Of a stretch of 64,000 nucleotides of DNA, positions 33,689 through 42,337 are shown piece by piece. The stretch is from Streptomyces abyssomicinicus (lineage in GTDB: Bacteria; Actinomycetota; Actinomycetes; Streptomycetales; Streptomycetaceae), in NCBI RefSeq assembly GCF_008974245.1, contig NZ_BBZI01000009.1, positions 245,219 to 309,218 on the forward strand, in the 5' to 3' direction. Position 1 is the first letter of the stretch. The number at the start of each line of letters is the position of its first letter. The translations under genes were made by a program, and so were the position numbers. The notes beneath the pieces are model-generated. The model had not been told where the DNA came from, ran no database searches, and worked only from the letters and a program-made list of their open reading frames with translations.

Positions 33689-35464
33689 GTGACCGTTCGT
33701 CCCACACCCTCGCACAACCCACCCGCCGAGCCCGCGACCACCGGGCCCGCGACCGCCGGCAGCACGGACGCGCCGGCGCCGACGGAGCCCGCGATCACCC
33801 CCGACCTGTCGTCCCGGGACCCCAACTGGTGGCGCCAGGCCGTGATCTACCAGGTCTACCCGCGCAGCTTCGCCGACGCGGACGGCGACGGCCTGGGAGA
33901 CCTCCGGGGCCTCACCCGCCGGCTGGCGCACCTGGCCACCCTCGGCGTGGACGCGGTGTGGCTGAGCCCCTTCTACCCGTCCGAACTCGCCGACGGCGGG
34001 TACGACGTGGCCGATTACCGTGACGTCGACCCGCGCCTCGGCACGCTGGAGGACTTCGACGTGATGGTGGCCGAGGCCCACCGGCTGGGCCTGAAGGTGC
34101 TCGTCGACCTCGTCCCGAACCACAGCTCGCACCAGCACGTTTGGTTCCAGGAGGCACTGCGGGCCGGTCCTGGCTCACCCGCCCGGGACCGGTACGTCTT
34201 CCGCGACGGCCGCGGCCGCGGGGGCGAACTGCCGCCGTCGGACTGGCACTCGGTGTTCGGCGGCAGCGCCTGGCAACGCGTGCCGGACGGCCAGTGGTAC
34301 CTGCACCTGTTCGCCCCCGAGCAGCCCGACCTGAACTGGGACAACGAGGAGGTGCGCGACGACTTCCGCACCACCCTGCGCTTCTGGGCGGACCGCGGCG
34401 TCGACGGCTTCCGCGTCGACGTGGCGCACGCCCTCACCAAGGACCTCACCGAGCCGCTGCGCGACCTCGGCGACCTGGCGGCCGGCGGCGACGAGGCGTT
34501 GGAGGGCATGGCTCCGGGCGAGCACCCCCTCTACGACCGGGACGAGGTGCACGAGATCTACCGGGACTGGCGCAAGATCCTCGACTCCTACTCCCCGCCG
34601 CGGATGGCGGTCGCCGAGGCGTGGGTGCCGGGGGAACGCCGGGTGCTGTACGCGCGGCCGGACGAACTGGGGCAGGCGTTCAATTTCGAGTACCTGCGCA
34701 CGCCCTGGGACGCCGAGGAGCTGCGTGAGGTGATCACGTCCGCGCTGGAGCAGGCCCGCGCGGCGGGGGCCTCGGCGACATGGGTCCTCTCCAACCACGA
34801 CGTGATCCGCCACGCCACCCGCCTCGCGCTGCCGCCCGGCACCGACCCGGACGCCTGGCTGCTCTCCGGCGGCCGCGAGCCGGCGGTCGACGCGGCGCTC
34901 GGACTGCGGCGGGCGCGGGCGTCCACGCTGCTGATGCTGGCGCTGCCCGGCTGCGCCTACCTGTACCAGGGCGAGGAGCTGGGGCTGCCGGAGGTCGCCG
35001 ACCTCCCGGCCGACGTGCTGCGGGACCCGATCTGGGAGCAGACCGGGCACGCGCGCAAGGGCCGGGACGGCTGCCGGGTACCGCTGCCGTGGACGCGCGG
35101 CGGAGCGGATTTCGGCTTCGGCTTCGCGTCCGCCGACGGCACGCCGTGGCTGCCGCAGCCGGAGTGGTTCTCCGAGCTGTCGGTGGAGGCGCAGGACGGG
35201 GTGGACGGTTCCGCCCTGGAGCTCTACCGGGCCGCGCTGCGCGTCCGGCGGGGACTGCTGAGCGCGGACGAGTCCCTGACCTGGCTCGACGGCGCCGCGC
35301 CCGGCGTCCTCCACTTCTCCCGGCCGGGCGGCTGGCAGGTCGTCGCCAACACCGGTCCGACGCCGGTCCCCCTCCCGACGGGGCGCACCCTGCTGGCCAG
35401 TGGGCCGCTGGACGGCGGCGGCACCGTGCTGCCGCCGGACACGACGGTGTGGCTCAAGGCGTGA
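33689..35464 (+). CDS. GH13 alpha-glucosidase (oligo-1,6-glucosidase/AglA-like)
   Basis: 591 aa. After a 45-residue Thr/Pro leader the GH13 (beta/alpha)8 domain starts at WWRQAVIYQVYPRSFADADG. The four GH13 regions are seen: DLVPNHSS, DGFRVDVAHALTK (nucleophile Asp), AVAEAWV (acid/base Glu) and VLSNHDVIRH (transition-state Asp). The short C-terminal domain and YLYQGEELGLPE fit cytoplasmic enzymes that cut maltose- or isomaltose-type oligosaccharides. There is no signal peptide. GTG 33689 has AGGAG upstream. No sugar transporter is adjacent. Confidence 0.95.
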   Translation: MTVRPTPSHNPPAEPATTGPATAGSTDAPAPTEPAITPDLSSRDPNWWRQAVIYQVYPRSFADADGDGLGDLRGLTRRLAHLATLGVDAVWLSPFYPSELADGGYDVADYRDVDPRLGTLEDFDVMVAEAHRLGLKVLVDLVPNHSSHQHVWFQEALRAGPGSPARDRYVFRDGRGRGGELPPSDWHSVFGGSAWQRVPDGQWYLHLFAPEQPDLNWDNEEVRDDFRTTLRFWADRGVDGFRVDVAHALTKDLTEPLRDLGDLAAGGDEALEGMAPGEHPLYDRDEVHEIYRDWRKILDSYSPPRMAVAEAWVPGERRVLYARPDELGQAFNFEYLRTPWDAEELREVITSALEQARAAGASATWVLSNHDVIRHATRLALPPGTDPDAWLLSGGREPAVDAALGLRRARASTLLMLALPGCAYLYQGEELGLPEVADLPADVLRDPIWEQTGHARKGRDGCRVPLPWTRGGADFGFGFASADGTPWLPQPEWFSELSVEAQDGVDGSALELYRAALRVRRGLLSADESLTWLDGAAPGVLHFSRPGGWQVVANTGPTPVPLPTGRTLLASGPLDGGGTVLPPDTTVWLKA

Positions 35465-35562
35465 CGGACGCGGTCCGGGGTAATCCGGGACGGCCTCCGA
35501 AACGGCTTCCCGTGTGACGCACTGCATGGCGGACCGGGGCCTGACGGGGCCGCTCTCCCACC

Positions 35563-35568
35563 TACCGT
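35563..35568 (+). promoter_or_regulatory. -10 element TACCGT of a leaderless gene
   Basis: TACCGT lies 7 bases before ATG 35576, placing transcription start at the start codon. A GTG at 35567 that would extend the frame lies inside this hexamer and is therefore unlikely. Confidence 0.55.
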
Positions 35569-35575
35569 GGAGGGC

Positions 35576-35908
35576 ATGTCCCCGCTGGCCCGGATCGTCC
35601 ACGCCTACACGCCGCGCTTCGCCGAGTTCGCGTTCGAGCCGGGCTTCACGGCGGCGGTGGACCAGCATGTGGCGGAACTGCGCGACCGGCTGTCCCCGGC
35701 CGGGCCGGGCGGCACGCTCGCCCCCGCCGCCCCGGACCGCGACGACCTCACGGACTACGCCCTGGGCTTCCTCGACGGCCTGGCGGAACTCGACTGGCGT
35801 GAGCCGGCCGGCCACGACTTCGCCGTCTGCCGCCTCACCGCCATCACCTGGCTCGTGCACCGTCACGACCTCCTCGAACCGGCGGCCGACCACCCGCGCG
35901 AGCGCTGA
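35576..35908 (+). CDS. DUF6401-like small protein
   Basis: 110 aa, mainly helical: TPRFAEFAFEPGFTAAVDQH, then VAELRDRLS, a variable middle, and GFLDGLAELDW...CRLTAITWLVHRHDLL. The VDQHxAxxRD motif and C-terminal layout resemble DUF6401 proteins of Streptomyces, whose function is unknown. There is no signal or membrane segment. The gene is leaderless by promoter position. The family call comes from memory of the motif and is tentative. Confidence 0.6.
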   Translation: MSPLARIVHAYTPRFAEFAFEPGFTAAVDQHVAELRDRLSPAGPGGTLAPAAPDRDDLTDYALGFLDGLAELDWREPAGHDFAVCRLTAITWLVHRHDLLEPAADHPRER

Positions 35909-36082
35909 CCGCCCGGACGGGGCGCGGCACGAGCACGCCGCCACGCCGCCCTGGTCGCCGGTCACCGCTCCTCCGGCCCCGTCACCCCGTCACCGGCCAT
36001 CCGGTCCCGTTCACCCGGCCCCGCCGCTGATCACCGGTCACGGATCGTCGATCACCGGCCATCCGGCCCCGTCACCCGGCCC

Positions 36083-36117
36083 CGTCACCCGTCACCCGTC
36101 ACCCGTCACCCGTCGCC
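36083..36117. repeat. tandem 7-bp repeat over a stop codon
   Basis: Five head-to-tail CGTCACC units (the last with one change) occur at 36083-36117. The TGA of the minus-strand membrane gene (36099-36101) lies inside the third unit. Related GTCACCGG words are scattered through 35960-36080. Because 7 is not a multiple of 3, unit gain or loss would change the C-terminal frame. Confidence 0.75.
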
Positions 36118-36878
36118 GGGGCGTCGTCGTGCGGCCGGGGCCGTCGGCCGGCGCGCGTGTCCTCCCGGCCGGCCCGGTACGCGGCGATCCCGCCCCGCGC
36201 CGCGGCGGCCTCCTGCTCCGCACGCGTCAGCCACCGCTCCCACCGCGAGCGCATCGGCCCGATCAGCCCACCGCCGACCCCCACCACGGCGATGCCGGAC
36301 ACCGTGGCCAGCGCCGCGTACAGCAGCGGATGGACGACGCCCGTGGCGATCCCGGCCTGACCGAGCGCCGCGATCACTCCGAGGACCACGACGACCGCCC
36401 ACAGGCCGGTCGCCACCGCCTTGCCGTAGGGAGCCCGGCCGAGCGCCGAACCGGCCACGCTCCGCACCCCGTTGGCGATGGCCAGGGCCACCACGACCAG
36501 CAGCACCGCGACGATGCCCCGCGGCAGCCAGGCCACCAGGCCGTTGATCATCGTGCTCACCTGGTTCGCCCCGAACACGCCGAGCGCGAGCTGGAGCGCG
36601 ACCAGCATCAGCGCGTAGAAGACGATCCTGCTGACGATCCCCGTCGTGTCGTGCGACGCGTCCCCCAGCATCCGGTCCACTCCCGCGCGTTCGGCGAGCC
36701 GCTCGGAACCCAGCCTCCGCATCACCCGGTCCGCGATCCTGGCGACCGTCCTGGCCACCAGCCAGCCGAGGACCAGCACCACCAGGAAGGCGGCCAGCCG
36801 GGGCACGAACGTGGCGATCCTCGACCAGGCGTCCTCGAGGCCCGCGGTGAGGTCGACGGCGAGCTGTCGAGCGGCCAT
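36099..36878 (-). CDS. mechanosensitive-channel-like (TM-helix repeat, CmpX-type) membrane protein
   Basis: 259 aa with five hydrophobic helices: LAAFLVVLVLGWLVARTVAR, VFYALMLVALQLALGVFG, IVAVLLVVVALAIANGVRS, ATGLWAVVVVLGVIAALG and LLYAALATVSGIAVVGVGGG. The TM-helix repeats (LVARTVARIADRVMRRLG; AIANGVRSVAGSALGR) match CmpX-like relatives of small mechanosensitive channels. Residues 212-259 are a charged cytoplasmic tail whose end is encoded by the heptamer repeat. A role in osmotic stress is suggested by family only. Confidence 0.85.
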   Translation of the reverse strand: MAARQLAVDLTAGLEDAWSRIATFVPRLAAFLVVLVLGWLVARTVARIADRVMRRLGSERLAERAGVDRMLGDASHDTTGIVSRIVFYALMLVALQLALGVFGANQVSTMINGLVAWLPRGIVAVLLVVVALAIANGVRSVAGSALGRAPYGKAVATGLWAVVVVLGVIAALGQAGIATGVVHPLLYAALATVSGIAVVGVGGGLIGPMRSRWERWLTRAEQEAAAARGGIAAYRAGREDTRAGRRPRPHDDAPATGDG

Positions 36879-37062
36879 GAGCGGATTCCCTTCACCGGGT
36901 GCCGGCGAGCCGGGCGGCCCGGCCGGGGGAGCGGCCGCCGCCCGGCCGGCGTCCGTCCGCCCGCGTCACTCCATCCGTAGCAGCGGACCCGCCGCACGGC
37001 CCGGCCCACGCCTCCGTCCGGGTGAGGCCCCCGGTGCGGCACCGGGAGCCGTCACGGCACCG

Positions 37063-38391
37063 TCACCCGTCGTCGTCCTCCCCGGGGCGGCCCTCCTCGC
37101 TCTCCGCGCCGCCCCCGGCGGCCCCACCGGCCCCGGCGGCCTCGGCGGCCTCCTCCGGCGGCCACGCCGTGTACGGCCAGGGCGGCGACTCGTCGGGGCG
37201 GGGGCGGCGGACGGAGAAGATGGTCGTGTCGTCCTCCAGGTGCCCGTGGGCGTGCAGCAGGACCCCGTCCCGCACGAACCGGACGATGCCGCGCGGCCTG
37301 CGGGCCTCCGGGTCGCGGGCGGCGGCCCGGACCACCTCCGCGCGGAGCGGGTAGAACTCGTCGTGCTCGTTGCGGGCCTCGGTGACCCCGTCGGTGGTGA
37401 GCAGCAGGGTGGCCCCCAGGGGGATCGGGACGCGCAGCATCGGCGGCGGCAGGTTCGCGACGTCGCTCATGCCCAGCGGCAGGCCGTGCGCGCCGGGCAG
37501 CGGGCCGGTGTCGCCGGACGGGCTGATCAGCAGGGGAGGCTCGTGCCCGAAGTTGACGATCTCCACCATGTTGGGCTCGTCGGCCGGGAAGCACATCATC
37601 ACGGCCGTGGCGAACCGGTCCCGGTCCTGCTCGGCGCCCAGGGCGAGCCGGTAGGCGACCTGCCGTTTCAGCCGGATCTCCAGCCGGGACGCCACCGTCG
37701 TCAGGCACCGCTCGTGGTACGCCGCCTCACGGAAGGTGCCCAGCAGGGCGGCCGCGGTCTCCACGACCTCCAGCCCCTTGCCCTGGACGTCGCCGACGAG
37801 CACCCGGGTGCCCCAGGGGCTCGGCTGGATGTCGTAGAAGTCGCCCCCGACCCTCGCCTCGCTGTTGGCCGGCATGTAGAGCGCCGCGTGCTCCAGGCCG
37901 CCGAGCCCGGGGGGAAAGGGGCGGAGCACCGCCCGGCGGGTGGTGTCGGCGACCACGGACATCTGCAGCAGCTCGGCCGCGTGGGTGATGCGTACCGCAC
38001 AGGCGAGGATCGACAGCACGCTGCCGACCACGAGCAGCACCAGGACCGGCCACACGCTGACCATCGGGCTGGTCGACACCGTGATCGCCCCGTAGGTGGC
38101 CAGCGCGAGCGCCGCCAGGACCGCCGTCGCCCGCACACTGCACAGCGCGGCCGCCACACCGGGGACCAGCACCAGCCAGGACGACGCCCGGAACCAGTCG
38201 GGCGTCGAGATCTCCACGACGGTGCCGGCCAGCCCGATCAGCACCGGGAACACCCAGCCGATGGCGTACCCCCGCCAGTACAGGAACCGGTCGAGCCGCC
38301 CCGTGCGGACGAAGACGGAACGCGGCGCCCCGGGGTCGTAGACCGGGCCTCCGGTGTCTTCGCTTCCGTCGGCCGGGGGCGTGAACTGCAT
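37063..38391 (-). CDS. membrane-bound SpoIIE-type PP2C phosphatase
   Basis: 442 aa. The N-terminal part has four to five hydrophobic segments (about 38-150; GYAIGWVFPVLIGLAGTVVE, VWPVLVLLVVGSVLSILA). The cytoplasmic SpoIIE phosphatase (about 170-405) has its metal motifs: EARVGGDFYDIQ, VLVGDVQGKGLEVVETAAAL, LLLTTDGVTEARN and DDTTIF. The C-terminal 35 residues are Gly/Glu-rich. It has no GAF or PAS domain, so the membrane domain may be the sensor. It is divergent from a four-helix membrane protein at 38649, with 257 bp between them. Confidence 0.93.
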   Translation of the reverse strand: MQFTPPADGSEDTGGPVYDPGAPRSVFVRTGRLDRFLYWRGYAIGWVFPVLIGLAGTVVEISTPDWFRASSWLVLVPGVAAALCSVRATAVLAALALATYGAITVSTSPMVSVWPVLVLLVVGSVLSILACAVRITHAAELLQMSVVADTTRRAVLRPFPPGLGGLEHAALYMPANSEARVGGDFYDIQPSPWGTRVLVGDVQGKGLEVVETAAALLGTFREAAYHERCLTTVASRLEIRLKRQVAYRLALGAEQDRDRFATAVMMCFPADEPNMVEIVNFGHEPPLLISPSGDTGPLPGAHGLPLGMSDVANLPPPMLRVPIPLGATLLLTTDGVTEARNEHDEFYPLRAEVVRAAARDPEARRPRGIVRFVRDGVLLHAHGHLEDDTTIFSVRRPRPDESPPWPYTAWPPEEAAEAAGAGGAAGGGAESEEGRPGEDDDG

Positions 38392-38648
38392 GTTTTCAGC
38401 GAAACACGAGGATGAGGGGGCTGCATCCGGTGGTGGACACAGGTGCGTTCCCGAGTTGCCCGTTCACCCGTACGGGTGTCCGCTGGAAGCCGGAGCCGGA
38501 GTTGGTCCACAGGCCGTGTCCACAGGCCGCGGCGGGCCCGCCGCATCCGGTCCAGTCTTGAAGCCCTGGTCCCGGGGCCCCGGTGCCGACGTCCTCGTCG
38601 CGCCCCCTGGTCCCGAGGCACCGGCTTCCGGAGGAGAGGAGCGTTTCC

Positions 38649-39386
38649 ATGACCTACGCGCCACACGCCCCACGGGGCTCCCTGTCCCGGCCTCCCGGCG
38701 CCTGGCACCCGGGCGCGGACGCGAGCCGCGGCGCGGACCTGCGGCTGCTCGGCGAGCGCGGGACCAAGATCATGATGTGGGCCATGCCCCTGACGCTCGG
38801 GCTGGTCTACGGCTACTGGGCGGCGGCCAACACCCGTGACGGCGGCTCCATCACCGGCTGGAACCTGTTCTACGGCTTCATGACGGCGCTGGTCTTCATG
38901 CTGGCGCTGATGGGGATGCGGGCACTCGCCCCGCGGCTGCCGCGCGGCATACGCGCCGTGGCCTGGGGAGCCTTCACCGGCGTCGCGATGGGCTACCTGG
39001 TGAGCACCACCGCCACCAGCGTGATCCGCTCCCTGGTGATGGGCGCGGCCCTCGGGGTGGGCGTGTTCGTCTCGGTCCTCTACCGGACGAAGACCCGCCG
39101 GACCCCGGGGTCGCCCAGGCCGGACGAGGTTCCGTACCCGGTCTCGCCACGCGAGGACGACGCCCGCACGGCGGCCTACGCGAGCGGGGCGTACCCGGCG
39201 CCCGGCACGCCCGGCACCGCCGGCGGTCCGGCCGGCGGCACGGTCACGGCCGCGGAGCCCGCCGCACCCGCCGCCCCCGAACCGCCGGTGCGGCACGGCA
39301 CCCTCCGGGGCCGGCGGCGCGGCGGCAACCTCCGGCTCGCCATGCGGACGTTCAAGGTCGCCCGCGCGATGCGCCGCCGTCACTGA
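38649..39386 (+). CDS. four-helix membrane protein of unknown function
   Basis: 245 aa. Four hydrophobic helices occupy about residues 42-150 (IMMWAMPLTLGLVYGYWAA, FYGFMTALVFMLALMGMRAL, VAWGAFTGVAMGYLV, SLVMGAALGVGVFVSVLY). The C-terminal 90 residues are Pro/Ala-rich and end in a basic stretch (LRGRRRGGNLRLAMRTFKVA). GGAGAGGAG precedes ATG 38649. I do not recognise a family beyond Streptomyces-type membrane proteins. It is divergent from a membrane phosphatase. Confidence 0.75.
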   Translation: MTYAPHAPRGSLSRPPGAWHPGADASRGADLRLLGERGTKIMMWAMPLTLGLVYGYWAAANTRDGGSITGWNLFYGFMTALVFMLALMGMRALAPRLPRGIRAVAWGAFTGVAMGYLVSTTATSVIRSLVMGAALGVGVFVSVLYRTKTRRTPGSPRPDEVPYPVSPREDDARTAAYASGAYPAPGTPGTAGGPAGGTVTAAEPAAPAAPEPPVRHGTLRGRRRGGNLRLAMRTFKVARAMRRRH

Positions 39387-39464
39387 CGCCTCCTCGGCAC
39401 GCCGCCTCACCCGGCCGGACGCGCGTCGCTCGCCCCGGCCGGACGGGCGGCGTTCCCTGGGAGG

Positions 39465-40553
39465 GTGACTCCCCGCACGAGCCGTCTGCGTGACGTGCTG
39501 TCGGCGGCCCTGACCGCCGCGGCGTGCCTCCTGCTGCCGTTCGGGGCGCTGGCCGCCTGGGCGGCGTACGGGATCGCCGACACCGGGCGCTACGTCACCA
39601 CCATGGCGCCGCTCTCCTCCGACCCCGCGGTGCGCGGGGCGGTGGCGGACACGGTGGGCGCGGGCATCATGCACGAGCTGGCGGAGCGGCGGGGGCTGCC
39701 CCCGTCCGCCGCGCCCTACGTGCACAGCGCCGTCCGTTCGTTCACCCGGACCGAGGCGTTCCGTGCGGTCTGGGACGCCGGCAACCGGGCCTCCCACGAG
39801 GCCGTGCTGAAGGCGCTGCGGGAGCGGCACGACGGCCCGGTCACGGTGGACCTCGCACCGATCACCGCGCAGGTCCGGCACGAGCTGACCGACGGGAACA
39901 TACCGCTGGCCGGGAGCATCCCGGTGCGGCACGCCCGGCTGGCCGTGCTGGAGCCGGACGAACTGCGGCGGCTGCGCGAGGGCTTCCGCACGCTGGAGGT
40001 GGCCGGGGTGTGGCTGCCGGTGTCGGCCGGGGTGCTGGCGGTGGCCGGGATCGCCGTGGCGGTGCGCCGCCGCCGGGCGGTGACGGCAACCGCCCTCGGC
40101 ACGGCGGTCGGCGGCGCCCTGCTGGGGGTCGCGCTGCTGGTGGGCCGGGCGACGATCCTCGCCGACCTGCCCTCGGGCGTCTCCCGTCCCGCCGCCGCGG
40201 CCGTCTACGACGCCCTCACCACCACCCTGCGCCATGTCGCCTGGGGCCTGTTCGCCCTCGGTCTCCTGGTCGCCGCCGCCACCTGGCTGACCCGCCGCCG
40301 CGCGGTGGCCCGCCCCCTCCCCCGGCGCGGCGCCCCGCCCCCCGGCACACCCGCCTCCGCGCCCACCTCCGCGCCCTCGCGCGGGGCCTCCACCTCCGCG
40401 GCCTCCACCTCCGCGGTCGTCTCCCCCGCGGCCTCCACCTCCGCGATCTCCACCCCCGCGGCCACGTCACCGGCCGCCGCCGGTCCCGCCGCCCCCACAC
40501 CGCCCGGCACCCGCTCGGCGAACCCGTCGCTTCAGCGGCGGGTCGTTGACTAG
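39465..40553 (+). CDS. membrane protein, three to four transmembrane segments, low-complexity tail
   Basis: 362 aa. A signal-like helix (about 10-35; ALTAAACLLLPFGALAAWAAY) precedes an extracytoplasmic domain of about 150 residues (TTMAPLSSDPAVRGAVADTV, APITAQVRHELTDGNIPLAG). Hydrophobic helices follow at about 187-203, 210-230 and 258-278. Residues 290-350 repeat STSA/TSA units. The domain resembles actinobacterial integral proteins of unknown function. GTG 39465 lacks a clear ribosome-binding site. Its TAG stop (40551-40553) is also the first half of the -10 element of the next gene. Confidence 0.75.
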   Translation: MTPRTSRLRDVLSAALTAAACLLLPFGALAAWAAYGIADTGRYVTTMAPLSSDPAVRGAVADTVGAGIMHELAERRGLPPSAAPYVHSAVRSFTRTEAFRAVWDAGNRASHEAVLKALRERHDGPVTVDLAPITAQVRHELTDGNIPLAGSIPVRHARLAVLEPDELRRLREGFRTLEVAGVWLPVSAGVLAVAGIAVAVRRRRAVTATALGTAVGGALLGVALLVGRATILADLPSGVSRPAAAAVYDALTTTLRHVAWGLFALGLLVAAATWLTRRRAVARPLPRRGAPPPGTPASAPTSAPSRGASTSAASTSAVVSPAASTSAISTPAATSPAAAGPAAPTPPGTRSANPSLQRRVVD

Positions 40554-40556
40554 TCT
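40551..40556 (+). promoter_or_regulatory. -10 element TAGTCT overlapping a stop codon
   Basis: TAGTCT lies 7 bases before ATG 40564 and includes the TAG stop of the upstream gene. The SseB-like gene is thus probably leaderless and has its own promoter. Confidence 0.55.
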
Positions 40557-40563
40557 TTGCGGC

Positions 40564-41061
40564 ATGTACGGCTACGACCCGAACGCCGGCGCCCAGCAGC
40601 AGTACGCCCCGCCGCCGCAGCAGCACCAGCAGCAGCCGATGGGCGGCATGAGCGGCGGGTACGGTCAGCAGCAGCCGCTGTACCCCGAGCCGTCCGCCGC
40701 GGCGCCCCCCTCGCTGGTGGACGCGGTGCGCGCCTTCACCACCGGGACCATGTCCGCTGAGGACTTCCACCAGGTCTTCGCGACGTCCAAGGTCTACTGC
40801 CCGCGCGGGGACAACCCCGGCTTCCTGGCCCTGCACAACACCCAGCAGCCGGTGATCCCCATGTTCACCTCGCTCAAGGAGCTGCGGCGGTACGCGGGCA
40901 AGGAGTCCAAGTACTTCACGATCACCGGGTCCGAGGTGCTCGACCTGCTGCCCTCGGGATACGGCTTCGTGCTCGACATGGAGGGTGAGCACCGGATGGT
41001 GTTCGACGCCCAGACCGTCGAGCAGATGGTCGACTACGCGATGCGGCGCATGTACGCCTGA
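40564..41061 (+). CDS. SseB-like N-terminal domain protein
   Basis: 165 aa. Residues 1-50 are a Gln/Pro/Gly-rich low-complexity leader (AQQQYAPPPQQHQQQ). Residues 55-165 match the SseB N-terminal fold (LVDAVRAFTTGTMSAEDFHQ, LALHNTQQPVIPMFTSLKEL, VLDLLPSGYGFVLDMEGEHR). SseB-type proteins are widespread in Streptomyces; their role is unclear. ATG 40564 is chosen because a -10 hexamer lies exactly 7 bases upstream. Confidence 0.8.
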   Translation: MYGYDPNAGAQQQYAPPPQQHQQQPMGGMSGGYGQQQPLYPEPSAAAPPSLVDAVRAFTTGTMSAEDFHQVFATSKVYCPRGDNPGFLALHNTQQPVIPMFTSLKELRRYAGKESKYFTITGSEVLDLLPSGYGFVLDMEGEHRMVFDAQTVEQMVDYAMRRMYA

Positions 41062-41098
41062 GCCGTCCCGCGCGCCGCCGGCCCCGCCGCCCGCGGCG

Positions 41099-41150
41099 CC
41101 CCACAGCCAGCCCCTGCCGTGCCAGCCCCACAGCCAGCCCCTGCCGTTCG
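41099..41150. repeat. direct repeat in the pirin upstream region
   Basis: CCCACAGCCAGCCCCTGCCGT occurs twice, 28 bp apart, with a shortened CCAGCCC copy between them. The DNA shows no gene and lies between the SseB-like stop and the pirin promoter. Confidence 0.6.
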
Positions 41151-41221
41151 GACCCAGGCCCGGAGGACGTCCCCGTCCCCGGGCCTTCCGCACGCCTGGC
41201 TCCGGCACGCCTGGCAGAAAG

Positions 41222-41240
41222 TTCAACAATCAACTAATCT
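41222..41240 (+). promoter_or_regulatory. A/T-rich promoter of the pirin gene
   Basis: TTCAAC (41222-41227), a second TCAAC (41230-41234) and TAATCT (41235-41240) form an A/T island in GC-rich DNA. TAATCT is a good -10 element. The repeated TCAAC words may be regulator half-sites. Confidence 0.45.
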
Positions 41241-41295
41241 GGTGCCCGAGGAGGCCGCCACCCTGGGGGCCGCCGCACAGGAGGTACGCACCGCC

Positions 41296-42273
41296 ATGCC
41301 CGCCGTGACCGTAGAGAACACCCTGGCCCTGCCGCGCGTCACCGCCCCGGCCGAGGCCGTCGCCCGCCCCGTGCTCACCGTCACCACCGCGCCCACCGGG
41401 TTCGAGGGCGAGGGGTTCCCGGTGCGCAGGGCCTTCGCCGGGATCGCCCACCGGCACCTGGACCCGTTCATCCTGATGGACCAGATGGGCGAGGTGGAGT
41501 ACGCGCCCGGAGAGCCGAAAGGCACTCCCTGGCACCCGCACCGCGGCTTCGAGACCGTCACCTACATCATCGACGGCGCCTTCGACCACCAGGACAGCCA
41601 CGGCGGCGGCGGTTCGATCACCAACGGCGACACCCAGTGGATGACGGCCGGCAGCGGCCTGCTCCACATCGAGGCGCCGCCGGAGCAGCTGGTGATGTCC
41701 GGCGGTCTCTTCCACGGCCTCCAGCTGTGGGTGAACCTGCCGGCCAAGGACAAGATGATGGCTCCGCGCTACCAGGACATCCGCGGCGGCACGGTCAAGC
41801 TGCTGACCACCCCCGACGGCGGCGCGCTGGTCCGCGTCATCGCCGGTGAGCTCGACGGCCACCAGGGGCCGGGCATCACCCACACCCCCATCACGATGCT
41901 CCACGCGACCGTCGCACCGGGCGCCGAGGTCACGCTGCCGTGGCGGGAGGACTTCAACGCCCTCGCCTACGTGCTCGCCGGGCGCGGCACGGTGGGCGCG
42001 GAGCGGCGCCCGGTCCACACGGGGCAGGCGGCCGTGTACGGCAAGGGCTCCTCGCTGACCTTCCGGGCCGACGAGCGGCAGGACGGGAACACCCCCGACC
42101 TGGAGATCGTGCTGCTGGGCGGTGAGCCGATCCGGGAGCCGATGCAGCAGTACGGGCCGTTCGTGATGAACACCCGCGAGGAGCTGGCGCAGGCCTTCGA
42201 GGACTTCCAGAAGGGCCGGTTCGGGCGGATCCCGGCGGCGCACGGGATGACGGCGGAGGGCCCCGGCGCCTGA
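41296..42273 (+). CDS. pirin family protein
   Basis: 325 aa. The N-terminal cupin has the pirin metal site (PWHPHRGFETVTYIIDGAFD and the later GLLHIEAPPEQ), and the C-terminal cupin follows (about 175-290; LHATVAPGAEVTLPW). Pirins bind iron; some act as quercetinases and others as redox-linked regulators, and the sequence does not decide between these. AGGAGG lies 11 bases before ATG 41296. In-frame codons upstream are excluded because they run through the promoter island. Confidence 0.92.
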   Translation: MPAVTVENTLALPRVTAPAEAVARPVLTVTTAPTGFEGEGFPVRRAFAGIAHRHLDPFILMDQMGEVEYAPGEPKGTPWHPHRGFETVTYIIDGAFDHQDSHGGGGSITNGDTQWMTAGSGLLHIEAPPEQLVMSGGLFHGLQLWVNLPAKDKMMAPRYQDIRGGTVKLLTTPDGGALVRVIAGELDGHQGPGITHTPITMLHATVAPGAEVTLPWREDFNALAYVLAGRGTVGAERRPVHTGQAAVYGKGSSLTFRADERQDGNTPDLEIVLLGGEPIREPMQQYGPFVMNTREELAQAFEDFQKGRFGRIPAAHGMTAEGPGA

Positions 42274-42337
42274 CGCCGGCGAAGCGCCCACCGTCCTCCC
42301 TCGGGTCCCGCCTCCCGCCGGCGGGGCCCGGCCGCCG

